Notes: a model not told the origin generated them from the letters alone. Shown: positions 1 through 5,878, numbered from the stretch's first letter. The stretch: 6,758 nt of DNA from Flavobacteriales bacterium (GCA_030831885.1 JAURKF010000326.1:1-6758); one strand, 5' to 3'. Translations and numbers: made by a program.

Positions 1-1705
1 GCAAAGGCTGAACGTTGATTTCGTCAGTAAGATTGATGGGACACACCGTATTGGTAGTCATTGAAATTGTATGAAGCCCCTCGCCCGCTACAGCAGGATC
101 GAATGCACCGAGTATCGGATCAATAATTCCAGGTCCGCTGTATATGCCATCGGTTGGTGCAGTGATTAAACTAAAAGGAACCGCATTGATGCAAATATCC
201 TGGGGCAAATCGAGTGTGAGGTTGGGGGCTACCTCCACAGATATGGATACATCATCGGATAAAATACAGGGATTGGGAAGCGTGTAGGTAATCACGTAAG
301 TTCCTTCACCTGCCACCATAGGATCAAAAACCCCCAACGAAGGATCCGTAATTCCCGATCCCGACCAAGTGCCCCCGGGCAAATCGGCCTCAAGCTGAAC
401 GGTGCCATTATCGATACAAACCGGCGCCACATCCAAAATAGAAGAGAGTGTCTGCGGGATGTTCACATACATTTCCGTATCGCTTCCATTACCTCCAAAA
501 CAATCATTTTCGGAGGCCAGATCATCGCACGAAATAGTAGTGCTCAACGTAAAACTGATATCTTGCCAAGGCACCGGATTTCCCAGTGCATCAGTAAGTG
601 AGGTTAGATTAATATTGAGCGAGGTTGTTGAATCAGCGATGTAAACGTAGGGCTCACTGTTCCACTCATAGCCGAAGGTGCATGTAAGAATAGGCGGTGC
701 AACAGCAGGAGAAACAGTGAAAATGGACGCACTGGCAGAGCTACAGGAATTGTCATTGATGGTCGATGAAAAGCCGGGCGGTGTGGTATAAGTCACCGTT
801 TGCGTGGCTCCGCACAAATCAGTTCCTGAGAAGGTAATGGTCGCATCCGTAAGCGTTCCTATATCGGCACCCACACAGTCGTATACCTGAACCGCCCAGC
901 CACCGTTCATAGCATCACAACCGTTGAGCAGTCCCCAATTAATAGCAATGTTGCCTGCCCCATAGCTTCCATACGTTCCCGAAAGTCCATTCATCCCACC
1001 GCACACATTGATATTGTTGTTCGACTCAGTCGAGAAGCAGAAATTCGTAAAATTATTGGTTGAGTTGCAGTTTGTTCCCGGATTGGGCATAAGCAGCAAT
1101 GAGGGACTACCGCAGGAGGCCGGCCCTTTCAGATAAAATCCAAGATCGCTCACAAAGGTGTGCGTGCCCGTAAAACAGACTGTTATTTGCGTGTTATTAT
1201 CGATGATTAATTGAGATTCGGGAAGATTGCTAATAGGAGTTATTTGTCCCGGTGTTACAGACCCCACCAATGAAATGGGCCCCACGCAATTTGACGGTAT
1301 GGGCTGCACATCCACCTGCGGTTCTTGAAGCACTTGAGCAATCCATGCGCGATAACACCCTACAATTACGTTGGCTGAATTTCGAACGGAAACGAAATAA
1401 GCACCCGGCGCAAGATTATCGATGGTAGAGCTTGGAACGTTGTTCTGCACCGTGTAGGGAGTCCAGTTGCTTGACCCTGCGGTAAAACGCGACCAAATGA
1501 AATTGAAACTTGCACCGGCAACTTCAGGTACCACGGTGAGCTGGCCCAACGTGCCTGCCGGATAATAATAAACCGGGTCATTGGGCTGACCATCGGTGTA
1601 GGTAGTCTCGCCAAGGCAGCCGGTACCCGTTAGCTGCGCAAGCGCAAGTGTACCTTCGAAAAGGAACAAGCAAATTATAGTGGCATATTTGAGCCAAGAT
1701 TCCAC
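1..1705 (-). CDS. Secreted P-domain / Ig-like repeat surface protein, N-terminal part (3' end beyond window)
   Basis: An uninterrupted minus-strand frame of 568 codons runs off the left edge. I place the start at a GTG (1703-1705) because it gives a convincing signal peptide: MESWLK, a hydrophobic core (YATIICLFLF), then a likely cleavage at ALA|Q near residue 23. No in-frame ATG exists until about residue 206; a TTG lies 12 codons upstream of the GTG and the first upstream stop is just beyond it. Residues 30-135 look like a beta-sandwich (FNFIWSRF, LAPGAYFVSVRN). Residues about 150-295 resemble the proprotein convertase P-domain: ITVCFTGTHTFVSDLGFYLKG, then NGGWAVQVYDCVGADIGTL and ITFSG at its end. 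Residues 429-568 hold two Ig-like repeats of the GxWSGSGITDPSLGxFDP type. There are many cysteines and no protease catalytic motif in the visible part. In Bacteroidota such proteins usually end in a type IX secretion or gliding-motility C-terminal domain; that end is outside the window, so export route and role (adhesin, matrix protein) are inference. Confidence 0.85.
   Translation of the reverse strand, partial: MESWLKYATIICLFLFEGTLALAQLTGTGCLGETTYTDGQPNDPVYYYPAGTLGQLTVVPEVAGASFNFIWSRFTAGSSNWTPYTVQNNVPSSTIDNLAPGAYFVSVRNSANVIVGCYRAWIAQVLQEPQVDVQPIPSNCVGPISLVGSVTPGQITPISNLPESQLIIDNNTQITVCFTGTHTFVSDLGFYLKGPASCGSPSLLLMPNPGTNCNSTNNFTNFCFSTESNNNINVCGGMNGLSGTYGSYGAGNIAINWGLLNGCDAMNGGWAVQVYDCVGADIGTLTDATITFSGTDLCGATQTVTYTTPPGFSSTINDNSCSSASASIFTVSPAVAPPILTCTFGYEWNSEPYVYIADSTTSLNINLTSLTDALGNPVPWQDISFTLSTTISCDDLASENDCFGGNGSDTEMYVNIPQTLSSILDVAPVCIDNGTVQLEADLPGGTWSGSGITDPSLGVFDPMVAGEGTYVITYTLPNPCILSDDVSISVEVAPNLTLDLPQDICINAVPFSLITAPTDGIYSGPGIIDPILGAFDPAVAGEGLHTISMTTNTVCPINLTDEINVQPL
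2..421 (-). repeat. Two tandem 75-residue Ig-like repeats inside the surface protein
   Basis: The first unit begins at VCIDNGTVQL (residue 429) and the second at ICINAVPFSL (residue 504), a spacing of 75 codons (225 bp). Both carry the same skeleton: a Cys near the start, a Gly-rich turn (GGTWSGSGITDP against DGIYSGPGIIDP), then LGxFDPxVAGEG and a beta strand ending in a Cys. The DNA has diverged, so this is a protein-level repeat rather than a recent duplication. The second unit reaches the window edge, and more units may follow outside. Confidence 0.8.
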
Positions 1706-1848
1706 AGACTCGAGACTATTAAGGTATCCTGCGGGTTGCAAGGTGCCGCAAGATAATAAAAGGAAGGTACCTTATTTTCAAGAAACAAGAAACGAGGTTA
1801 AAACTATACCGGCCACAACCCTTTGCCACATGATTGTGAGAAGTCCAA

Positions 1849-1893
1849 TTTCACGCGAAGGACACAAAGAAGTTTCGCAATGCAAGCGAAGAA
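1849..1893 (+). repeat. Degenerate CGCAAAG-type intergenic repeat
   Basis: This stretch in the divergent promoter region reads as imperfect purine-rich units (CGCGAAG, GACACAAAG, TTTCGCAATG, CAAGCGAAG) spaced about 9-12 bases apart. It resembles the short CGCAAAG / CACGAAG runs that I recall from intergenic DNA of many Bacteroidota and other environmental bacteria, whose function is not established to my knowledge. It contains the inverted pair TTCGC (1874-1878) and GCGAA (1886-1890) around a 7-base centre, 19 bases upstream of the candidate -7 box of the phosphoesterase gene. It could therefore be an operator or simply repeat debris. Confidence 0.35.
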
Positions 1894-1909
1894 GCCTAGC
1901 CCTGAAGAC

Positions 1910-1917
1910 TACCTTTG
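1910..1917 (+). promoter_or_regulatory. Candidate -7 box (TACCTTTG) for the phosphoesterase gene
   Basis: TACCTTTG fits the Bacteroidota primary-sigma -7 consensus TAnnTTTG at all six fixed bases. It lies 58 bases before the chosen ATG at 1976. I see no TTG at the expected -33 spacing of 19-21 bases, so support rests on the -7 box alone. Confidence 0.35.
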
Positions 1918-1975
1918 TCCAAACATTTCAATTCGATTCTTGAGTCAAAACAAGGTATTCGCGTTCGCTTTAAAA

Positions 1976-3292
1976 ATGAAACATCTCTTAACCCTCCTAT
2001 TGTTCGCCGTTCAATTCGGCAGCCATTCAGCCTTTGCTCAAATTCAACATGCGCTTGGATTTGTGGGAATGCGTTCAGCACGCATCTTGGTAGCTAGCGA
2101 TCAGGAGGAAGATGTTGCCATCGCGGTTTCATTACCAGGAAGCAAATCACCTGAGCGCATTTTTAGAGGAAGAACCTCAACGCACAATGGATTTTCTTGC
2201 ATCATTGACCTCGAGGGACTAGAACCCGGAACGACCTATAGCTATCGCCCCTTCATTGACGTTGCCAGTGGCTATGCGTCTTCACGAAGTTATTCGCTAA
2301 CCACTCAAGAACTTTGGCAATTGCGAAAAGATGCGCCAGACTTTGATATGGCTATCGGCAGTTGTGCTTTCGTAAACGAACCGGCATACGACCGGCCCGG
2401 AGAGCAGTATGGCGGTGAATTTCACATCTTCGACACCATCGTAAAGAAAGATCCTGATCTCATGTTGTGGCTGGGCGACAACATTTACTTGCGTGAAGTT
2501 GACTTCGAATCGTATGGCAGTATAGTGCACCGCTACACCCACACCCGCTCGCAGCGTGAAATACAGAATTTACTCAAGCATTGCCCGAACATTGCTATTT
2601 GGGATGACCACGACTTCGGGCCCAACGATTCTAATGGTTCTTTCATTCATAAAGATCTTACGCTGGAGGCCTTCAAAGCATTTTGGCCCAATCCATCCTA
2701 TGGAATATCGAATAATGAAGCAGGCCGAGGAATCACCTCGCAGATGCAATATTCAGACGTAGATATTTTTTTGCTAGATAACCGATACCACCGCACTTGG
2801 AAAGACACCATCGGAAACAGCCTTCCCACCATACTGGGCACGACACAGCTGGAGTGGCTCTTGCAAGCACTCAAAACAAGCCAGGCTACCTACAAACTGA
2901 TAGCAATTGGAGGTCAGTTTCTGAACAGCGAAGCCGTTTATGAAAATTATGCGAATTACGCGTCAGAACGTGAACTCATTATAAGTGTCATCGAAAAAGA
3001 GAATATACGCGGAGTAGTGTTTTTGACAGGCGATCGCCACTGCGGCGAGCTATCGCACATGCCACTGAAAAACGACAACGGCATTTATGATTTAACGGTA
3101 TCACCGCTTACTAGCCGTGCATTCGACATGTCGAAAGAAAAGAATCAATGGAGAGTAGAGAATACCGTTAGTGGTGTGCGTCATTTTGCAACACTCGAGT
3201 TTACCGGCAAGAAAAAACACCGGGTACTTACCATGAATGTTTTTGACTCCAACGGAAAACTACTATGGACCCGGGATATTCCTCAGTGGTGA
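1976..3292 (+). CDS. Secreted PhoD-like metallophosphoesterase (alkaline phosphatase D family)
   Basis: A 438-residue exported hydrolase expected to cleave phosphate esters or diesters outside the cytoplasm. The start at 1976 is chosen over an in-frame ATG 51 codons upstream because MKHLLTLLLFAVQFG...AFA|Q is a clean signal peptide beginning there, while the extra 51 residues have no such character and would bury it. Residues 27-108 form the N-terminal beta-sandwich of the family (LEGLEPGTTYSYRPF). The catalytic domain follows with family metal-ligand motifs: AIGSCAF (Cys130), WLGDNIY (Asp168, Asn169), IWDDHDFGPND (209-218), LLDNRYHRT (266-274) and TGDRHCGEL (351-359). In B. subtilis PhoD a Cys in the equivalent early motif binds iron beside two calcium ions, and Cys130 probably does the same here. 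No Pho box or phosphate-uptake genes are visible nearby, so regulation by phosphate is unproven. The stop codon directly abuts that of the convergent small gene. Substrate cannot be read from sequence. Confidence 0.93.
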   Translation: MKHLLTLLLFAVQFGSHSAFAQIQHALGFVGMRSARILVASDQEEDVAIAVSLPGSKSPERIFRGRTSTHNGFSCIIDLEGLEPGTTYSYRPFIDVASGYASSRSYSLTTQELWQLRKDAPDFDMAIGSCAFVNEPAYDRPGEQYGGEFHIFDTIVKKDPDLMLWLGDNIYLREVDFESYGSIVHRYTHTRSQREIQNLLKHCPNIAIWDDHDFGPNDSNGSFIHKDLTLEAFKAFWPNPSYGISNNEAGRGITSQMQYSDVDIFLLDNRYHRTWKDTIGNSLPTILGTTQLEWLLQALKTSQATYKLIAIGGQFLNSEAVYENYANYASERELIISVIEKENIRGVVFLTGDRHCGELSHMPLKNDNGIYDLTVSPLTSRAFDMSKEKNQWRVENTVSGVRHFATLEFTGKKKHRVLTMNVFDSNGKLLWTRDIPQW

Positions 3293-3589
3293 TTAACTGA
3301 TTCGCTCGCGAAGACGATAGAGAATTTCTTCTTCCAGATATTCACTTCGCCCAAAATCGAGCATCTTCACTTTCGATTCAACATTGACAGCGACTTCTAC
3401 GCGTTTGTCGTCGTTGAAAATCGTCACTTCCACGTCTGTTGGGGGACTTAAAAAACTCCAGCCGCGTGCAGCTAGAATGGAGCTACCTGTATTATTCACT
3501 TTCGCATCGCGCAACTTCAGCTCTCGAAGAACTTCTTGCGCAAGGTGCAATGCACGCTGTTTTGAGCAATTGAATACTTTCGAAGTCAT
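3293..3589 (-). CDS. Small alpha/beta protein of unknown function
   Basis: A 98-residue cytoplasmic protein with no signal peptide or membrane segment. The predicted order is strand (SKVFNCS), helix (QRALHLAQEVLREL, 11-24), three or four strands covering residues 27-77, and a C-terminal charged helix (YLEEEILYRLRERI, 84-97). The pattern of SILAARGWSFLSPP, then VEVTIF, VEVAVNVESK and LDFGRSEYLEE is reminiscent of small bacterial proteins of roughly 100 residues with an S(W/F)xS turn followed by a D(W/F)G(K/R)(S/N) motif before the last helix. I cannot assign a named family or a function. The start is the only ATG near the 5' end, and a plausible TTG-N19-CATCTTTG promoter lies just upstream. 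Its stop codon abuts the stop of the phosphoesterase on the other strand. It is probably monocistronic, since 126 bp separate it from the radical SAM gene. Confidence 0.75.
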   Translation of the reverse strand: MTSKVFNCSKQRALHLAQEVLRELKLRDAKVNNTGSSILAARGWSFLSPPTDVEVTIFNDDKRVEVAVNVESKVKMLDFGRSEYLEEEILYRLRERIS

Positions 3590-3610
3590 GATGAGTGGTT
3601 AAGGTTCTCA

Positions 3611-3640
3611 CAAAGATGCACGAATTCTTTAACAACACAA
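3611..3640 (-). promoter_or_regulatory. Candidate promoter of the small alpha/beta gene
   Basis: On the minus strand a TTG (3638-3640) is followed after exactly 19 bases by CATCTTTG (3611-3618). This matches the Bacteroidota -33/-7 arrangement (TTG, 19-21 bases, TAnnTTTG) except for C in place of the first T. Transcription would start near 3605, giving a leader of about 16 bases before the ATG at 3589. Confidence 0.4.
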
Positions 3641-3692
3641 GAAATTCCTTTAGAAAATCAACCGATTACACTATTCGACTGACAATTTTAAT

Positions 3693-3711
3693 AAAACCTT
3701 CGTTGAACGAA
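3693..3711 (-). terminator. Possible weak terminator after the radical SAM gene
   Basis: Five bases past the stop codon, on the minus strand, the inverted sequence TTCGTT-C-AACGAA (3699-3711) can fold into a short stem. It is followed by GG and TTTTATTAAAATT. The stem is only 4-5 bp once a loop is allowed and is AT-rich, so efficiency is doubtful. The position at the end of the operon is what makes it worth listing. Confidence 0.3.
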
Positions 3712-3715
3712 TTCC

Positions 3716-5035
3716 TTAGCGCCCCAATTCAAGGCGAATTGCGTTGTACTTCTGCTGTACCTCCATGGGCGGATTGAAATATCCAAAGGCAAGATGAGGA
3801 AACTCCTGTTTAATTTTTACCATCATCTGCCTTACTCCTATGCCTGGTTCTAAATGCGTAATTCCAAGCTTGCCCAAATACCAATCGGGATCTATATTGA
3901 AATTTCTCCATTGAATCATGGACAAATCACTAAACCGAATCCAGTCGCGAAGTGCTTCATATTCCTCTGGCTGATCGGTCATGCCAGGAAACGTGAAATA
4001 ATTGATACTCGCCCATCCCCCGTATTGGCGAACTATGCGTGCACTTTCGCGAATATCCTCAAATGAATAGTTATTGGGCAAATAGTACGACTCGTAAATG
4101 GACTTGCGAGCTGAGTTGGTGCTTACGCGAATGGAGTTCAACCCGGCCTTCATCAACTCCTCGACCGCTTTGGGTTTACTCCCGTTGGTGTTGAGATTGA
4201 TTATACCGCGAGAGGTCTTCTTGCGGATGGCTAGAATGGCATCGCGCATGAGCTGCCAAACGAGCAACGGCTCCCCTTCACATCCCTGACCGAAACTTAC
4301 AATCGCTCGTTCAGCGTTTTCCAGGTGGGGCACTGTAAACTCAACGATTTCATCGACCGTTGGTATAAAAGTTAGCCTGTCTTGAGGCGATGTAAGTTCA
4401 TGTTCTTCCGGCTGAAAAGAAATACACCCCAGACAATTGCTGTTGCACGCAGGCGAAACCGGAATAGGACATTCCCATCTACCCATGAAAAAGTTGCGCG
4501 CTGCAGGACAGCAGTAGCGAATGCTGCAATTATTTCCAAGATGCTGTACAAGCCGATTTTCAGGATGTTGCACCAGACGTGCTTTTGTTTCCTCGATAAT
4601 TAATTCGCGATCGAAATTTTCTAGGTCTTGTCTCTCATCGGGATCGATGCGCACGGCAGTTGTATAAAACTTCCCATCGAGCCAACCCACAACCGTATAG
4701 CAATAGAGCGGTAAGGTGGGTGCACCTTCTTCTTCCGTGCCGAATGCAGCCATATACAATTGAGTATAGGCAGGCGCATTCAAGGCCGCTACCGCCTGCA
4801 CATCTTCGCGAATATCAAATTCGCCTGAATCGATATTCAGTCCGTAGGGCCTTCTTCCGGGAAGGGTGAATAAATCACTTCCTGTGGGAAGTTCAATAAA
4901 ATCTTCAGGAGCTAATGGATACACCTCATAACCGCTTCTTCCCACGGCCTCGTATCGCATATCTTCGAATATGTTACCATCAGCGTCGGCATAGACCATG
5001 AAAGGGACACGACGAGGATGACTAAGCGGCTTCAT
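3716..5035 (-). CDS. Radical SAM protein with extra Cys-rich segment, function unknown
   Basis: A 439-residue cytoplasmic radical SAM enzyme, expected to bind a 4Fe-4S cluster and S-adenosylmethionine. The cluster motif is CNSNCLGC (Cys197, Cys201, Cys204; CxxxCxxC), unusually far into the protein. The rest of the radical SAM fold follows: SFGQGCEGEPLL (247-258) as the glycine/glutamate SAM-binding motif, NLNTNGS (280-286), SIRVSTNS (301-308) and NYFTFPG (345-351). The first 155 residues form an acidic non-radical-SAM domain, and a short Cys-rich linker precedes the core: Cys170, Cys175-Cys176 (NNCSIRYCCPAARNFFMGRW) and Cys189. No SPASM/Twitch cysteine set occurs after the core, since the last Cys is 252. 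The start ATG lies 12 bp after the stop of the upstream cysteine-cluster gene, pointing to cotranscription. The substrate is unknown; a peptide or protein modification or a role in tRNA or cofactor chemistry would all fit. Confidence 0.88.
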   Translation of the reverse strand: MKPLSHPRRVPFMVYADADGNIFEDMRYEAVGRSGYEVYPLAPEDFIELPTGSDLFTLPGRRPYGLNIDSGEFDIREDVQAVAALNAPAYTQLYMAAFGTEEEGAPTLPLYCYTVVGWLDGKFYTTAVRIDPDERQDLENFDRELIIEETKARLVQHPENRLVQHLGNNCSIRYCCPAARNFFMGRWECPIPVSPACNSNCLGCISFQPEEHELTSPQDRLTFIPTVDEIVEFTVPHLENAERAIVSFGQGCEGEPLLVWQLMRDAILAIRKKTSRGIINLNTNGSKPKAVEELMKAGLNSIRVSTNSARKSIYESYYLPNNYSFEDIRESARIVRQYGGWASINYFTFPGMTDQPEEYEALRDWIRFSDLSMIQWRNFNIDPDWYLGKLGITHLEPGIGVRQMMVKIKQEFPHLAFGYFNPPMEVQQKYNAIRLELGR

Positions 5036-5047
5036 TATCTTTTGAAT

Positions 5048-5569
5048 CTATTTTATAACGCCCTTTTCGCGCATGATAGAGTTGATTTTCTCTACCATGA
5101 CCAATGTAGCCGGGCAGCGAGCCATGTTCGGTATAAACACTTCATCGACCTGTTCCAAAAAATCCTTTCTGTGAAAATGCGGGAATTCAGCGCAATCTGA
5201 AGGGCGAATTTCGTAGATGGTACATAATCCCTTTTTCTTGTCGAAATGCTGACAGGGCGTGCTATCATTCATGATATCGCCGGTTTTCTCCTCTGTATAT
5301 AAATACTTTTCGTAGTACTGAGCCGAGGTCATTCCCAAATGTGCAGCTACACGCTTTATTTCCGACTTCTTCCAAGTAGGCGTCATTTCCATACAACAGT
5401 GGCCACAAGAAACACAACTAATTTCCTTCCACGTTTCGTCGGTAGCTTTCTTCACATCAGCGAGCAATCCGCGGGGCTTTTTCTTAGCGACCTTCTTTAA
5501 CTCGGAGGCCAGCACTTTCTTTTTAGCATTGGCTCTGCGGGTATAATATGCTACATCAATTTTCTTCAT
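5048..5569 (-). CDS. YkgJ-family cysteine-cluster (zinc/iron-chelating) protein
   Basis: A 173-residue cytoplasmic protein that probably binds Zn or an Fe-S cluster through conserved cysteines. Residues 1-45 are a Lys-rich basic helical region (RRANAKKKVLASELKKVAKK). The family signature follows as CVSCGHCC (Cys52, Cys55, Cys58, Cys59), then TPCQHF (Cys106), GLCTIYEIRPSDCAEFP (Cys116, Cys126) and RCPA (Cys152). That is eight cysteines, the usual YkgJ/UPF0153 set, and the length is typical. The biochemical role of the family is poorly defined; related Cys clusters occur in the flagellin lysine methylase FliB. It is the first gene of a minus-strand pair, with the radical SAM gene 12 bp downstream, so a shared role in metal-dependent modification is a reasonable inference. 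The ATG follows GCAT directly with no Shine-Dalgarno sequence. A one-mismatch -7 box (TACTTTCG, 5587-5594) lies about 18 bases upstream. Confidence 0.88.
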   Translation of the reverse strand: MKKIDVAYYTRRANAKKKVLASELKKVAKKKPRGLLADVKKATDETWKEISCVSCGHCCMEMTPTWKKSEIKRVAAHLGMTSAQYYEKYLYTEEKTGDIMNDSTPCQHFDKKKGLCTIYEIRPSDCAEFPHFHRKDFLEQVDEVFIPNMARCPATLVMVEKINSIMREKGVIK

Positions 5570-5586
5570 ATGCGATGGAAAGGTGT

Positions 5587-5594
5587 CGAAAGTA
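5587..5594 (-). promoter_or_regulatory. Weak candidate -7 box (TACTTTCG) for the cysteine-cluster/radical SAM operon
   Basis: On the minus strand TACTTTCG differs from TAnnTTTG at one base. The spacing would place transcription start near 5580 and give an approximately 12-base leader before the ATG at 5569. No clear -33 TTG is seen. It is the best candidate in the roughly 95 bp between this gene and the SRP RNA. Confidence 0.25.
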
Positions 5595-5665
5595 GGTTGG
5601 AAAAGCTGAAAAGAGTGAAGCTCAGTGCTTAATTATCGGCTATATCATGTTGATGAATGGGCAAT

Positions 5666-5770
5666 AAAAAAAGGCAAGCCCAATTTATCGCACCGCTACA
5701 ACCGTCTGCCTTTGCTGCCTTCCGGCCCTGGAGGATTGGACAGGAGCTGGTCGTAAAAGACTTGCCCTTT
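5666..5770 (-). ncRNA. ffs: Small signal recognition particle RNA (4.5S-type SRP RNA)
   Basis: This RNA scaffolds the Ffh GTPase in the signal recognition particle, which delivers membrane and secretory proteins to the translocon. The minus strand carries the conserved apical hairpin GGCCGGAAGGCAGCA: a GGAA tetraloop at 5720-5723, closed by GCC/GGC, with the asymmetric AGCA side of the Ffh-binding loop. The segments AGCTCCTGTCC (5739-5749 in plus coordinates) and GGTTGTAGCGGTGCGA, flanking the apical part, also match my recollection of Bacteroidota SRP RNAs. The two ends pair over about 11 bp: AAGGGCAAGTC at the 5' end with GGGCTTGCCTTT at the 3' end. The 3' strand runs into seven U residues (5666-5672), so the long hairpin doubles as its own terminator. 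A perfect -7 box at 5776-5783 predicts a start at about 5770, the base of the terminal stem. Ends are uncertain by a few bases. Confidence 0.93.
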
Positions 5771-5775
5771 GGCGG

Positions 5776-5783
5776 CAAAAGTA
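5776..5783 (-). promoter_or_regulatory. -7 box (TACTTTTG) of the SRP RNA gene
   Basis: On the minus strand TACTTTTG matches TAnnTTTG at all six fixed bases. It sits 5-6 bases before the predicted 5' end of the SRP RNA stem, exactly where a Bacteroidota -7 element should be. No good -33 TTG is seen at 19-21 bases. Confidence 0.6.
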
Positions 5784-5849
5784 AGATGCTTTCAACAAAG
5801 AAGCGTAGGTTTTTTCTTAAAACGAAAACAACCCTTGAATTGGACCGAG

Positions 5850-5857
5850 TATTTTTG
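5850..5857 (+). promoter_or_regulatory. -7 box (TATTTTTG) of the DUF4199/glycosyltransferase operon
   Basis: TATTTTTG fits TAnnTTTG fully and lies 21 bases before the ATG at 5879, implying a leader of about 15 bases. It faces away from the SRP RNA promoter about 70 bp to the left, so the two transcription units are divergent. A TTG at 5835-5837 is too close (12 bases) to be a standard -33 element. Confidence 0.5.
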
Positions 5858-5878
5858 ACGAAAATGTAAGTTTAGGTT

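Noticed and set aside
402..644. An 80-residue plus-strand frame
   Set aside because: It is antisense to the Ig-like and linker region of the surface protein and has no recognisable features.
1366..1614. An 82-residue minus-strand frame
   Set aside because: It is an alternative frame within the surface protein gene, whose real frame continues unbroken for 568 codons with a signal peptide and domains.
1764..1773. A 10-base perfect palindrome AAGGTACCTT in the divergent intergenic region
   Set aside because: It is short and single, has no matching second copy in the window, and is not placed at a promoter element I can support, so it may be chance.
1823..1975. A 51-codon N-terminal extension of the phosphoesterase from an upstream in-frame ATG
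   Set aside because: The extension would bury a clean signal peptide that begins at 1976, it overlaps the repeat-like DNA and the candidate promoter, and its residues show no domain character.
3384..3602. A 72-residue plus-strand frame opposite the small alpha/beta gene
   Set aside because: Its peptide has Ser/Arg-rich composition typical of an antisense frame, whereas the minus-strand frame has a regular secondary-structure pattern and a promoter candidate.
3595..3777. A 60-residue plus-strand frame covering the gap between the small gene and the radical SAM gene
   Set aside because: It overlaps the minus-strand promoter of the small gene and the end of the radical SAM gene, has no promoter of its own, and its peptide looks random.
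5657..5869. A 70-residue plus-strand open frame
   Set aside because: It lies across the SRP RNA and both divergent promoters, its peptide is basic and low in structure, and the RNA on the other strand explains the conservation.
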